The notes: generated by a model not told the origin, from the letters alone. Shown: positions 1 to 8,583, counted from the first letter of the stretch. The stretch: 26,765 nt of DNA from an uncultured Planctomycetia bacterium (GCA_938003765.1 CALKYE010000042.1:1-26765); one strand, 5' to 3'. Program-made: numbers and translations.

Positions 1-335
1 AGCTTGGGCGTGCGCTCGAGCCGCTGCAGCGTCTCGTTGGCGTGCAGGCAGAAGTAGTACTTCTTCGTCGGCGTCAGGCTGTTCAGGTAGTTGATGTCCG
101 CACCCGCGCAGAAGAACTTCTCGCCCGCGCCGGCGAGCACGATCACCTGCACCGAGTCGTCGAAGCGCGCTCGGACGATGGCGGCGTCGAGGTCGCTCAT
201 CATCTCGAACGAGTAGCCGTTGGCCGGCGGATGGGTCAGCGTGAGGAGCGCGACGCCCTCGGCCGCGGCGTAGCTGACCTTGCCGTTGGGAAGCGCCTGC
301 GCCGAGCGCGACAGTTCGAGGAGTTGGAGAGCCAT
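1..335 (-). CDS. Enoyl-CoA hydratase/isomerase family protein (5' part only, runs off the left edge)
   Basis: This is the N-terminal 111 residues of a crotonase-fold protein; the rest lies outside the window. It starts at the ATG at 335 (MALQLLELSR). A beta strand 'GVALLTLTHPPANGYS' (residues 27-42) precedes the hallmark crotonase segment 'LAGAGEKFFCAGADI' (about 67-81), whose CAGAD forms part of the oxyanion hole that stabilises the CoA-thioester enolate. Family members hydrate or isomerise acyl-CoA in fatty-acid or aromatic degradation, in the cytoplasm. The exact substrate cannot be told without the C-terminal half, which carries the second catalytic Glu. It lies 59 bp after the FG-GAP lipoprotein gene on the same strand, but its role is unrelated. 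No strong ribosome-binding site or -10 box is visible. Confidence 0.9.
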   Translation of the reverse strand, partial: MALQLLELSRSAQALPNGKVSYAAAEGVALLTLTHPPANGYSFEMMSDLDAAIVRARFDDSVQVIVLAGAGEKFFCAGADINYLNSLTPTKKYYFCLHANETLQRLERTPK

Positions 336-394
336 GGGGGCGAAGATTGTTGCGGCGCCCAGGGCTTTTTGCACGCTCGCCGAGCCGCGAGCCC

Positions 395-3300
395 CTACTT
401 GGCCGCGCTCGCGCCGATCGCGTCGTAGAACTCGGCGAGCTCGTTCGCGCCCAAGTCGCGGCACACGCTGGCGAGGAAGGCGTAATCGCGCGCGCCGCGG
501 GCGAGCCAGCGACCGCCGACGAGCTTGTTCGTGCTGCGTGAATCCAGATCGAGCCCGGCGATCGTCTCGAGGTCGCGCGCGAGTTCGAGCGGCGGACAAG
601 CGCCGAGGTACACCACGCTCCACTGACCGGCGGCGTCGCAGGCGAGCGTCGCCGGCAGCGGGACCTGCTGCGCGCGGCCGAGCACGAGCAGGAACTGCAA
701 CTCGAAGAACTTCGCGGCGTGCGGGTCGAGCAGCGCGGTGTGCTCGGCGATGCCCAGCGTCGCGGCGAGCTTGCGCGCGGCGAGCAGTTCGGCGCCCTGG
801 TCGAGAGTGGCGGCGATCCAGCGCGGACGCGCGGCGCTCGAGCTCACGAAGTCGCGCAGCGCGGCGAGTTCCTCGACACAGCCCGCAGCGTTCGACGACC
901 ACAGCGTGATCAAGAGCGGCGCGCCCGAGAGCTCGCGCACCTTGCGCGTGGAGCCATCGAGCAGCGCGAACTGGAACTCCGCGAGCGGCATGCGCTCGGC
1001 CAGCGGGACGCGCACGATCGGTCCATCGAGCGGAGCGAGGGGCGAGGGAGCGTTGCGCTCGAACGAGTCGAGCTTGCGCAGCTCGACGCGGCGCGCCTCG
1101 GCCTGGCCTTCGACCAGGACATAGCGCGCGTCCGCCGCGAGGCCCGTGTAGCTCGCGCTCGCGCCGTTCGGCCAGCGCACGCGGACGCGCTCGACGCGCT
1201 CGGCGTCACCGAGTCCGAAGTGCAAGCGGCGCGAGGATTGCGCGAGATAGCCCTCGCCCGCGTAGACGCTGCGAGTGAGCTTGCGCCCTTCGAGCTCCAC
1301 CACCACGCGCGCGCCGATGGCGTCGATGTTGCCGCCCGCGCCGCGCAGCTCGAGCGACAGGAAGTGACCGGCGGAAGCGCCTTGATTGCACAAGAGGCGC
1401 AACCGAGGTCCCGTGCGCGACTTCAGCACGAGGTCGAGCCGGCCGTCCTCGTCCCAGTCGATGCGCGCGGCGCTGCGCGAATCGCTGAGCGCGTCGAGCC
1501 CGGCGACGAACGACACGTCGGCGAAGTCCGCTCCGCCGAGGTTGTGGAACGCGCTGTCGCGCTCGTGGCCGTTGTAGGAGGCGTGATCCTCCATGACCAT
1601 GCGCTGCATCGAGCCCCAGGCGTTGCGATAGCCCTCGGTCGTTTGCGCGTCCTGCGGCGACTGACTGATCACGCGCCGCCAGAAGTAGCTCTCGACGTCG
1701 AACTCGCCCGGGCCGCTGATGAAGCCGTTGGGCGAGACCAGGTCCTCGTACCCGTCGCCGTCGAAGTCGACGAACAGCGCGCCCCAGGCCCAGCCCGCCG
1801 CGCCGACGTGCGTGCGCTCGGTGACGTCCTCGAAGCGGCCCGCGCCCAGCCCGCGCAACAGCGTGTTGCCGCGCGCGTGACCGAGGTAGTGGCGGTGGTT
1901 CTCCTTGAACGCGCCGTCGAGGAAGCGCTCGGATCGACTGGCGATGCGCAGTCCGGCGGCGGAGTACATGTTCGACACGTACAGGTCGAGCTGCCCGTCG
2001 AGGTCGAAGTCCGCGGCGGTGACGCCCATTCCCGCAGCGGGATCCTCCACGCCCGCCGCGCCGGCGACGTCGGTGAAGCGCCCGCCGTCGTTGCGGTAGA
2101 GGTTGTTGCGGCCGAAGTCGTTGGCGACGTAGAGATCGACGTCGCCGTCGTCGTCGAGGTCCTCCCACAGCGCCGCGAGGCTGAAGCGATCGTTGTTGTG
2201 GTCGAAGCCGACTTCGCTGGTCGCGTCGACGAGCTTGCCGCGCCCGTCGTTGCGCCAGTACACGTTGTGCGCGCCGTTGCGCGCGTCGTGGTACGGCGTC
2301 GGCACGCCCGCGATCATCCCGCCCTTCACGTAGCGGCAGGCGTACACGTCGAGATCGCCGTCGCCGTCGGGGTCGGCCGCGGCGAGCGAGAAGATGTCCT
2401 CGGGGCCCGCGGCGCGCAGCACGAGCTGCTCCTTGAACACGCCGCCGCCCGCGTTGTACGCGACGAGCAGATTGGCGCCGACCGCGAGCAGCAGATCGCG
2501 CGCGCCATCGCCGTCCATGTCGACGATCAGCGCCGAGCGCGTGTTGTCGAGCAGCGCCATGCGCGCCTGCGTCGAGCCGTCGACCAGCGAGCCGTCGGGG
2601 CGCGCGAGCAGCAGCCGATTGGGTTGACCGCCCTGCATGGGCACGTACAGGTCCTCGAGCCCGTCGCCGTCCACGTCGCCGATCGCGACACCCTGGCCGC
2701 CGAGCAACGAGTTGCCGGTGAGCTGATCGTTGCGGAAGTGACGCTCGCTCAGCCCCGAGCGCAGCTCCTCGGCCACCTCGGGCGCGCCCGCGAGCCAGCG
2801 CGCGGTGTGGTCGGCGAACAGCGTGCGCGGCGCGCGGACTTCGGTGTGCTCGATCAGCTCGATCGAACGCACGCGGGGAGCGCTGCTTTCGTCGGACGCA
2901 GTCCACGCAATGGTCCAGTGCGCCGAGAGCTGCACCGGCCCGCTCGGAGTCGACGAGCACGCGCTCCAGCTCAGGCGCGTGGTCCAACCACCTGCGCTGG
3001 GCTCGATCGCTTCGATGCGGCTCTCGATGCGCGGCGCGCCGCCTCCGAGCGCCTCGCGCAACCGCTCGCACGAAGCGGCGAACGCGCGCGCATCGGCGCG
3101 CTCACGCGACGGCGTCCGCGCGCGCTCCACGCGCAGCGACGGCGACGCACGCAAGACCTCGAGCTCGGGCCGCAGCTCGCTCGCGCCCTCGAACTGCGGG
3201 TCGAGCAGCGCTGTCGCCGCATCCGGCGAAGTCCGTCCGAACACGAACGCGAGCAGCTCGTCCGCGCGCGGCTTCACGCGCTCGTGGAAGGCTTCACTGG

Positions 3301-3613
3301 GCCAGCCGTCGACGTTCGGATCGAGGCGCGCGCGGTTCTCGTGGTCCCACTCCGGCACCGGCGGGATGAGCGGCGCAAAGGCCATGCGCGACGGCGCGTC
3401 GGGCGCGGAGCGCGGCGTTTGCGCCGAATCGTTCGTCGCAGCGCTGGTCGAAGCGCGCTTGTCGGCGGACTCCGGCGCTGAGTTCGTGGGCCCAGCGGTG
3501 TCGCCACACGCGCCCACCAGTCCGATCGCGAGCCCCGTCGCGAGTCCCAGCGCGATCGCCGAGGGCGCCCGTCCGCGGAGGCGAACTTCGCGAGTCACGT
3601 CGTCGGAGCGCAT
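395..3613 (-). CDS. FG-GAP/VCBS repeat lipoprotein with ASPIC/UnbV domain and C-terminal redoxin-like domain (CRTAC1-like)
   Basis: A predicted exported lipoprotein of 1072 residues. I chose the ATG at 3613 because it gives a lipoprotein signal ('LATGLAIGLVGAC', Cys at about 36) and lies just after a TAGACT -10 box. A roughly 270-residue N-terminal region is unassigned. It is followed by about seven FG-GAP/VCBS calcium-loop repeats with DxDxDG cores, for example DVDGDGLEDLY (~312), DPDGDGDLDVY (~412), DFDLDGQLDLY (~534) and DFDGDGYEDL (~614). These build a beta-propeller. An ASPIC/UnbV domain follows (about 756-818, 'NIDAIGARVVVELEG' to 'VRVRWPNG'). The last about 200 residues look like an AhpC/TlpA thioredoxin fold ('FQFALLDGSTRKVRELSG'), but the usual WCxxC is 'WSSNAAGC', keeping only the second Cys (~912). 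The role is probably cell-surface or adhesive; there is no evidence for a specific ligand. Confidence 0.92.
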   Translation of the reverse strand: MRSDDVTREVRLRGRAPSAIALGLATGLAIGLVGACGDTAGPTNSAPESADKRASTSAATNDSAQTPRSAPDAPSRMAFAPLIPPVPEWDHENRARLDPNVDGWPSEAFHERVKPRADELLAFVFGRTSPDAATALLDPQFEGASELRPELEVLRASPSLRVERARTPSRERADARAFAASCERLREALGGGAPRIESRIEAIEPSAGGWTTRLSWSACSSTPSGPVQLSAHWTIAWTASDESSAPRVRSIELIEHTEVRAPRTLFADHTARWLAGAPEVAEELRSGLSERHFRNDQLTGNSLLGGQGVAIGDVDGDGLEDLYVPMQGGQPNRLLLARPDGSLVDGSTQARMALLDNTRSALIVDMDGDGARDLLLAVGANLLVAYNAGGGVFKEQLVLRAAGPEDIFSLAAADPDGDGDLDVYACRYVKGGMIAGVPTPYHDARNGAHNVYWRNDGRGKLVDATSEVGFDHNNDRFSLAALWEDLDDDGDVDLYVANDFGRNNLYRNDGGRFTDVAGAAGVEDPAAGMGVTAADFDLDGQLDLYVSNMYSAAGLRIASRSERFLDGAFKENHRHYLGHARGNTLLRGLGAGRFEDVTERTHVGAAGWAWGALFVDFDGDGYEDLVSPNGFISGPGEFDVESYFWRRVISQSPQDAQTTEGYRNAWGSMQRMVMEDHASYNGHERDSAFHNLGGADFADVSFVAGLDALSDSRSAARIDWDEDGRLDLVLKSRTGPRLRLLCNQGASAGHFLSLELRGAGGNIDAIGARVVVELEGRKLTRSVYAGEGYLAQSSRRLHFGLGDAERVERVRVRWPNGASASYTGLAADARYVLVEGQAEARRVELRKLDSFERNAPSPLAPLDGPIVRVPLAERMPLAEFQFALLDGSTRKVRELSGAPLLITLWSSNAAGCVEELAALRDFVSSSAARPRWIAATLDQGAELLAARKLAATLGIAEHTALLDPHAAKFFELQFLLVLGRAQQVPLPATLACDAAGQWSVVYLGACPPLELARDLETIAGLDLDSRSTNKLVGGRWLARGARDYAFLASVCRDLGANELAEFYDAIGASAAK

Positions 3614-3626
3614 GGGGGGACGTGCG

Positions 3627-3632
3627 AGTCTA
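3627..3632 (-). promoter_or_regulatory. -10 box TAGACT of the FG-GAP lipoprotein gene
   Basis: On the minus strand TAGACT is followed by 13 nt and then the ATG. A start site 7 nt after the box would leave a leader of only about 7 nt. No -35 hexamer is visible. The box suggests this gene has its own promoter in addition to any read-through from the vWA gene. Confidence 0.5.
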
Positions 3633-3671
3633 GCGCTTGGGGCGCGGCTCGCCGTGTGAGAGACGCGGCGG

Positions 3672-5210
3672 TCAATCGAGGCGGAACTCGACCACGCGGC
3701 CGCCGCTCGAGCCGCACATCGTGCGCCAGTGGCCGACGAGCCGCTTGCTCGCGCCCGCAAGGACAGCTTCGAGCACGACGCCGCGCAGCCGCGTGCGTTC
3801 CTCGAACAAGCCCTGCATCAGCTCGAGGCTCCAACGCTGTCCGCCGCTGGGCGCTCCGTCCGTCAGCACGATCACCGTGTCGAGCTCCGCGTCGTTCAGC
3901 GCGAACTCGAACGCGCCCCAGAAGTCGCCGGGGCCGCGGTCGCTGCGCTTGGCGAAGAACTCGAGCGCCTCTTCGATGGCCTTGGGCGACGCGGGCGCGA
4001 GCTTGTCCTTCCACGCCACGGGCCGCGCGGTGTACACGGCGACGTTGAAGCGCACTTGCGGCGAGAGCGAGCGCAGCGCGCGCTCGAGCTCGGCGGCGAC
4101 GACGTCCTTGCGCGTGCGCCCGGCCGAGTTCTTGTCCCACATCGAGCCCGACAGGTCGATCAGGAACAGCACGCGCTCGGAGAGGATCGGCAGTCCCGCG
4201 AACGCGCTCGTCGCGGGAGCGTCGTCCGCCTTGCTCGCCGCGGGTTCGGCGAGCGCGCCGTCCGGCAACGCATCCGCCCACGCGCGCCACGGGCGCGGAT
4301 CGAGGCGGTGCGACAGGCCCGAGAGCGCGCGCAGGTGATCGACGTACAGCCACTTGGAGCGCAGCACGCTCTCGCGTTCGAGCAGCGCGACCAGCTCTCG
4401 CGCCGCACTCGCAGTCTTCAAGGCCGCGAGACTGCGCGCGCAGTTGATGCGGACGGACGCGCTCGGGTCCGCGGCGAGCTTGCGCAGCACTTCCAGCGCG
4501 TCGGGGGCCGCAGCGTGTCGCGCCGAGATGGCCGCCGCCGCGCGCGGTGCGGCCGACTTGTGCGCCGCGAGCGCGTCGAGGTCCGCGCGGCGGGGCTCGC
4601 CGAGCAGAGCCGCGCGCGAGAGCGACAACGTGGCGAAGGTGTCGAGGTCCTTCTCGCGCGCGAGCTGCGCGGACAGCGCCGCTTCGAGCGCGCTCATCTC
4701 AACCAGGTCGCGCTCCCACGCCTCGCGGAACATCCCGGCGCGCGCGAGACGCTCGATGCTCCAGGCCGCGGTGCGACGCACGGACGCCTCGCGATCGTTC
4801 AGGCCCGCCGCGAGCACCTCCGACGGCGGGCGCTGGGCGAGACGGCCGAAGGACTCCGCCACGCGCTCGCGCACCAGCGGCTCCTTGGCCTCGAGCCCGT
4901 CCTTGCCCAAGAGCAACTCGCGCAGCGCCGGGTCGGTCACCGACGCGAGCTGCGACTGCGCTTCGTCCGCCACCTGCGAATCGGAGTCACGCAACGCGCC
5001 GATCACCAGCTTCCACGCCTCCGCGCTGCCCACACGCGCCAACTCGCCCACCGCGGCGCGCCGCGTGCGTCCGTCATTCGACGCGAGCTTGGCCTTCGCA
5101 TCGGAGAACGCGTCTCGCGCGAGCACGCTGGACGGATTCGCCGCGAGCGCGCCGTGCGTCAACGTCGCCGCGGCGGCGAGCGCGAGAAGTGTTTGGAGCG
5201 CGCGCCTCAC
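3672..5210 (-). CDS. HEAT-repeat protein with C-terminal von Willebrand factor A domain, exported
   Basis: A predicted 512-residue protein. The GTG at 5210 overlaps the stop of the upstream 5'-nucleotidase gene (GTGA). It begins directly with a good signal peptide ('VRRALQTLLALAAAATLTHGALA'), which decides the start over longer in-frame alternatives. Residues about 30-300 form helical HEAT-like repeats, with units such as 'RRAAVGELARVGSAEAWKLV', 'VRRTAAWSIERLAR' and 'VRINCARSLAALKTASA'. From about 345 a vWA domain follows with an intact MIDAS motif, DLSGS (Asp352, Ser354, Ser356), and a later 'IVLTDGAPSGG'. vWA domains bind protein ligands through a divalent metal. The combination suggests a periplasmic or surface scaffold protein; the partner is unknown. 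Coupled translation with the nucleotidase implies matched expression, not necessarily joint function. Confidence 0.88.
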   Translation of the reverse strand: MRRALQTLLALAAAATLTHGALAANPSSVLARDAFSDAKAKLASNDGRTRRAAVGELARVGSAEAWKLVIGALRDSDSQVADEAQSQLASVTDPALRELLLGKDGLEAKEPLVRERVAESFGRLAQRPPSEVLAAGLNDREASVRRTAAWSIERLARAGMFREAWERDLVEMSALEAALSAQLAREKDLDTFATLSLSRAALLGEPRRADLDALAAHKSAAPRAAAAISARHAAAPDALEVLRKLAADPSASVRINCARSLAALKTASAARELVALLERESVLRSKWLYVDHLRALSGLSHRLDPRPWRAWADALPDGALAEPAASKADDAPATSAFAGLPILSERVLFLIDLSGSMWDKNSAGRTRKDVVAAELERALRSLSPQVRFNVAVYTARPVAWKDKLAPASPKAIEEALEFFAKRSDRGPGDFWGAFEFALNDAELDTVIVLTDGAPSGGQRWSLELMQGLFEERTRLRGVVLEAVLAGASKRLVGHWRTMCGSSGGRVVEFRLD

Positions 5211-6817
5211 GGCCGGTCCCCCACTGCGACGATGCGCGCGTCGGTCGGAGGCGTGACCGCGCCCTTGGAGCGCAGCTCGAGTTCGGCGAGTTCGCGCAAC
5301 AGCAGCGGATCCTCGCGCCGCTCCGGGCAGCGTGCGAGCACGTCGAATCCGTCGCCACCGCCCGCGAGGAACGAGTTGGTCGCGACCGTGTACCAGGCCT
5401 CGGGATCGAGCGGCTTGCCGCCGACCTCGAGCGCCTGGAAGGTGAGCGCGACGTTGAGCTTCTCGCGCCCTTCCTTCACGAGCACGCGGCAGCCCGAGTA
5501 GTCCAGGCCCGAGTGCGCGCGACCGTCGATCGCCGCGCGGACCAGTCCTTCGAGTTCGGCGCCGCGCAGGCGCAGGATCGCGAGGTTGTTGTCGAAGGGC
5601 GACATCTCGAACACCTCGCGCCGCGTCACCGGGCCCGCGTCGATCTCGGCGCGCACGCCGCCGCGGTTGTGGAACGCGACGTCCGCCTGCGTGCGGGCGC
5701 GGATCAGGTCCGCCATCCACGAGCCGGCGACCGTGCTGTAGGGCTTGCCCGACGCGCTGAGCGGCGCCGCCAGCTCGCCGACGACCTCGCGCATGGCCGC
5801 GTCGGCGCGCGCGACGAGGCTCGCGCACAGCTCGTCGACGCGCGCGTTGCGATCCTGCGGACGCGGCTCCTCGAGCAGCTCGAGCAACTTCGCCGACGAG
5901 CTCAGCACCTTGGCGCTGGGCCCGTCGATGGCGAGGTCCACGCGGCCCACCACGCTGGCCTTCGCGCCCGCTTGCACGATCAGCGTGTCGCCTTCGCGCT
6001 CGCCCTCGCGCAGGAAGGTGTGCGAGTGGCCGGTCACGATCAGCGGCAGCTCGGGGTGAGCGCGCGCGATCTCGCGCGCCTCTTCGATGCCGATGTGTCC
6101 GACGGGGAGGATCAGATCGACGCTCTGGCCCAGCTCCGCTTTGACGCGCCCGAGCTCCTCGTGGCCCGGGGCGAAGTCGAAGCGACGCGCGTCGGCATGC
6201 GTGATCGACGGCGTGTCGGGCGTGAGCAGGCCGACGAGCGCGATGCGCAGTCCGCCCGCGTCGACGATGCGCCAGGGCGCGACCCAGCTCACGCGCTCAC
6301 TCTTCCCGCGCTCGCGCAGGTTGGCGCAGATCGCCGGCGGCCGCGCGTCGTTCAGGAGCCTCGCCAGGTTGTCGAAGCCGTGGTCGAACTCGTGGTTGCC
6401 GATGGAGACCGCGTCGTAGTCGATCGCGGCGATCGCGCGCACGAAGTCGCGGCCCAGCTCGACGATGCCCTCGGGCGTGCCCTGGTACCAGTCGCCGCCG
6501 TCGAGCACGAGCACGGCGCGGCCCGCGGCGCGCTCCTCGCTGCGCACGCGCTCGATCATCGCGGCCGCGCGCGGCAGTCCGCCCGACAGCGGCGGCTTGC
6601 GGCGATCGACCCAAGTCGCCGGCCGCGGCTGGACCTGGCCGTGGATGTCGTTGGTGTGCAGCACCACGAGCTCGAGCGTCCCGCTCGGACGCTGGCGCGG
6701 TTTCGCGCCCGCGCACGCGCCGACGGCGAAGAGCGCGAACGCGAACAGCGCGCACAACAACGCGTGGCGACGTGAGGGCTGCGCGGCGAGACGCGGACGG
6801 CGTTGGAGTGCCAGCAT
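5207..6817 (-). CDS. UshA-like 5'-nucleotidase / metallophosphoesterase lipoprotein
   Basis: A predicted 536-residue lipoprotein that would hydrolyse nucleotides or related phosphoesters outside the cytoplasm and release nucleosides and phosphate. The ATG at 6817 gives a signal with lipobox 'FALFAVGAC' (Cys35). The N-terminal calcineurin-like metallophosphatase domain has all metal-ligand motifs: HTNDIHG (Asp57, His59), GGDWYQG (Asp109), GNHEFDHG (Asn141, His142), HIG (His241) and TGHSHT (His264, His266). The C-terminal 5'-nucleotidase domain contains 'FHNRGGVRAEI' (~382-392), 'MSPFDNNLA' and 'SFLAGGGDGFDVL' (~505), the substrate-binding segments. Length and domain order are usual for the family. 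It heads a minus-strand unit with the vWA gene. The gene starts back to back with the BamE-like operon. A weak TAGAAG lies about 10 nt upstream. Confidence 0.95.
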   Translation of the reverse strand: MLALQRRPRLAAQPSRRHALLCALFAFALFAVGACAGAKPRQRPSGTLELVVLHTNDIHGQVQPRPATWVDRRKPPLSGGLPRAAAMIERVRSEERAAGRAVLVLDGGDWYQGTPEGIVELGRDFVRAIAAIDYDAVSIGNHEFDHGFDNLARLLNDARPPAICANLRERGKSERVSWVAPWRIVDAGGLRIALVGLLTPDTPSITHADARRFDFAPGHEELGRVKAELGQSVDLILPVGHIGIEEAREIARAHPELPLIVTGHSHTFLREGEREGDTLIVQAGAKASVVGRVDLAIDGPSAKVLSSSAKLLELLEEPRPQDRNARVDELCASLVARADAAMREVVGELAAPLSASGKPYSTVAGSWMADLIRARTQADVAFHNRGGVRAEIDAGPVTRREVFEMSPFDNNLAILRLRGAELEGLVRAAIDGRAHSGLDYSGCRVLVKEGREKLNVALTFQALEVGGKPLDPEAWYTVATNSFLAGGGDGFDVLARCPERREDPLLLRELAELELRSKGAVTPPTDARIVAVGDRP

Positions 6818-6884
6818 GGTCCGCACACTTCTAACGGCTGCGCGCGATCGGCGCACGCGCGGCCGGCGCGGCCGAGCTCGAACG

Positions 6885-6890
6885 TATACT
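6885..6890 (+). promoter_or_regulatory. -10 box TATACT placed for a leaderless mRNA
   Basis: TATACT is followed by 6 nt and then the ATG at 6897, so a start site at the usual distance coincides with the A of the start codon. The 17-bp-upstream position is pure GC with no -35 element and no Shine-Dalgarno sequence. This is the best -10 match in the window. Confidence 0.65.
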
Positions 6891-6896
6891 CCCGCG

Positions 6897-7301
6897 ATGC
6901 GCATTCGCTCTTCCGCACGCCTGGTGTGCCTCTCGCTCGCCGCGCCGCTCCTCGGCGGCTGTTTCTTGTCCCGCAACACCGTGAACGTGCCGCTGCACGC
7001 CGAGCGCTCCGCCGCGCTCGCGCCGGGCCGCTCGACGCAGAGCGAAGTGCTCGCCGCGCTCGGCGCGCCCAACGAAGTGGTGCAGCTCGGCTACCGCTCC
7101 GCGTGGCGCTACGACCACACCGTCGAGAAGCGCGCGGGACTCAGCTTGATCGTGGTCACGCTGATCAACACCGACGTCCAGCAGGACCGCCTCTGGATGT
7201 TCTTCGACGAGCACGGCGTGCTGGCGTGCTTCGGCGCGACTCTCGACGCCGACGAGGCGGTGTACGAGCTGCCCTGGTCCGATTCGCACAACGTCGAGTG
7301 A
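6897..7301 (+). CDS. Small BamE/SmpA-like lipoprotein, first of a pair
   Basis: A predicted 134-residue lipoprotein. The signal 'MRIRSSARLVCLSLAAPLLGGC' ends at a lipobox Cys. The mature part has the BamE/SmpA (OmlA) pattern: 'LAPGRSTQSEVLAALGAPNEV', an aromatic strand 'YRSAWRYDH', and a closing strand 'LWMFFDEHGVLACFG'. BamE itself is a small outer-membrane lipoprotein of the beta-barrel assembly machine, but this fold recurs in many small lipoproteins of unknown role, so BamE function is not claimed. It heads an operon: its stop overlaps the next gene's GTG (GTGA). The next product is a recognisable paralogue sharing 'LAPG...LAxLGAPNxV' and a late 'FDxxxxL' strand. A leaderless start is likely, from the TATACT box 6 nt upstream. 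Confidence 0.85.
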   Translation: MRIRSSARLVCLSLAAPLLGGCFLSRNTVNVPLHAERSAALAPGRSTQSEVLAALGAPNEVVQLGYRSAWRYDHTVEKRAGLSLIVVTLINTDVQQDRLWMFFDEHGVLACFGATLDADEAVYELPWSDSHNVE

Positions 7302-7783
7302 GCGCAGCAGGTCGACGACCGGCCGCAGCCCTCGCGCTGGCGGTCAGCGCACTGACCTTGTGTTCGTGCGTTCGAGCGCGCTACCAGAAGATCACGCTGC
7401 TCAGGCCCATCGCGAGCGCCGCGGAGGCGGAGCTCGCGCCCGGGACCGAGTTGTCGGCGTGCCTCGCGCAGCTCGGCGCGCCCAACTACGTGTGGGAGCA
7501 GCCCGGCGGCGCGGTCGCCGTGGCCTACGCCTGGTCGCGCAGCGTCGGCTGGGGCCTGGGCGTGAGCGGCACGGTCGTGCGCAACGTCGACGCTTCGTTC
7601 AACTACGACGACCTGAGCGCGGACACGCGCGGCCTGGTGCTGTGGTTCGACACGCGCTGGCGCCTCGAACGTCTCGAACGCGGACGCATCCGCGACGTGG
7701 CTGCGCCGCTGGGCCGAGCGCGCCCGAACCTCCCCACGCCGCCTCGCGGCGACGCCGACGCACGCCCCAACCAACCGCGATGA
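7298..7783 (+). CDS. Second BamE-like lipoprotein, paralogue of its upstream neighbour
   Basis: A predicted 161-residue lipoprotein. The GTG at 7298 overlaps the preceding TGA and opens a clean signal: 'VSAAGRRPAAALALAVSALT' followed by LCSC (lipobox Cys about 24). That fixes the start over longer in-frame possibilities. The core 'LAPGTELSACLAQLGAPNYVW' aligns with 'LAPGRSTQSEVLAALGAPNEVV' of the upstream protein. The following 'AVAYAWSRSVGWGLGVSGTVV' and 'LVLWFDTRWRLERLE' match its later strands, so the two arose by duplication. The C-terminus is a Pro/Arg-rich tail of about 30 residues absent from the first copy. The specific function is unknown. It is followed by an ATGA overlap with the TPR-zincin gene. 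Confidence 0.82.
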   Translation: MSAAGRRPAAALALAVSALTLCSCVRARYQKITLLRPIASAAEAELAPGTELSACLAQLGAPNYVWEQPGGAVAVAYAWSRSVGWGLGVSGTVVRNVDASFNYDDLSADTRGLVLWFDTRWRLERLERGRIRDVAAPLGRARPNLPTPPRGDADARPNQPR

Positions 7784-8583
7784 CGCACGAGACGGACTAC
7801 GAGCAGCTCGATCGAGCCTGGGCCGCGATCGACGCGGGCGAACCCGAACGCGCCTTGGAGCTGGCGAGCGACGTCGACGCGACGCTGGCGGAGACCTGGA
7901 TCCTGCGCGCGACGGCGGCGCTGGATTTGGACGACTTGGCTGCCGCCGACGAGTCCGCGCGGCGCGCCGCTGAACTCGAGGACGAGGACCAGGACGCCGA
8001 GCTCTTGTGCGTGCGCGCTGAACTTGCGCTGCGCGCGTGGGACCTCGACAACGCGCGCGCCCGGCTCGAACGCGCGCAGCAACTCGCGCCCAACGCCGCC
8101 GTGCTGCTCAAGCTCGCGTTGATCGCCGACCTCGAGGGCGACCTCGGCCGCGCGGACCGACTCCAGCGCGACGCGCAGCGCCTGGACCCGGGCAACGTCA
8201 CGCCGCCGCCGCGGCTGTCGGAGGCCGAGTTCGATCAGGCCCTGCAGCGCACCATCGCGCGACTGCCCGCGCCGTTCCAAGCGGCGCTCGAGCACGTGGC
8301 CGTGATCGTCGACCCGATGCCGAACCTGGGCCTGCTCGGCGACGACCTGAGCGACACGCCGCCGGACTTGCTCGGGCTGTTCACGGGCGCGTCGCGCCTC
8401 GAGAGCGCGAGCGAGGAAGGCGCGGATCTGCCGCCGACGATCCATCTGTTCCAACGCAACCTCGAGCGCGCGTGCGTCGAGCGCAGCGAACTCGAGGAGC
8501 AGATCGAAGTCACGCTGCTCCACGAGCTGGGGCACTACCTGGGCTTCGACGAGGACGGCGTCGAGGAACTCGGCCTGGGCTGA
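7780..8583 (+). CDS. TPR protein with C-terminal metallopeptidase-family (zincin-like) domain
   Basis: A predicted cytoplasmic protein of 267 residues with no signal peptide. Residues about 5-140 are acidic helical TPR-like repeats ('AWAAIDAGEPERALELASDV', 'AADESARRAAELEDED', 'ARARLERAQQLAPNAAVLLK'). Residues about 150-267 match the small 'metallopeptidase family' domain (DUF1025-type, minimal zincin). It shows 'IARLPAPFQAALEHVAVIVD', a 'PPDLLGLFTGASR' segment, 'PPTIHLFQRNLER', and the zinc motif 'VTLLHELGHYLGFDEDGVEEL', which is HExxHxxGxxE. The ATG at 7780 overlaps the previous stop (ATGA). TPRs probably recruit a partner; the substrate is unknown. Its translational coupling to two exported lipoproteins is odd for a cytoplasmic protease-like protein and is the main clue to its role. 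Confidence 0.85.
   Translation: MTHETDYEQLDRAWAAIDAGEPERALELASDVDATLAETWILRATAALDLDDLAAADESARRAAELEDEDQDAELLCVRAELALRAWDLDNARARLERAQQLAPNAAVLLKLALIADLEGDLGRADRLQRDAQRLDPGNVTPPPRLSEAEFDQALQRTIARLPAPFQAALEHVAVIVDPMPNLGLLGDDLSDTPPDLLGLFTGASRLESASEEGADLPPTIHLFQRNLERACVERSELEEQIEVTLLHELGHYLGFDEDGVEELGLG

Noticed and set aside
719..3481. Long plus-strand open frame (920 codons) opposite the FG-GAP lipoprotein
   Set aside because: Its translation is low-complexity Arg/Ala/Val-rich with no recognisable motif, as expected from the antisense of a GC-rich gene. The minus-strand frame has clear domains.
3729..6775. Plus-strand open frames of 590 and 742 codons opposite the vWA and 5'-nucleotidase genes
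   Set aside because: Arg/Ala-rich shadows. The opposite strand shows complete MIDAS and metallophosphatase motifs.
6818..7072. N-terminal extension of the 5'-nucleotidase upstream of its ATG at 6817
   Set aside because: It would overlap the first BamE-like gene and bury a good lipoprotein signal peptide inside the protein.
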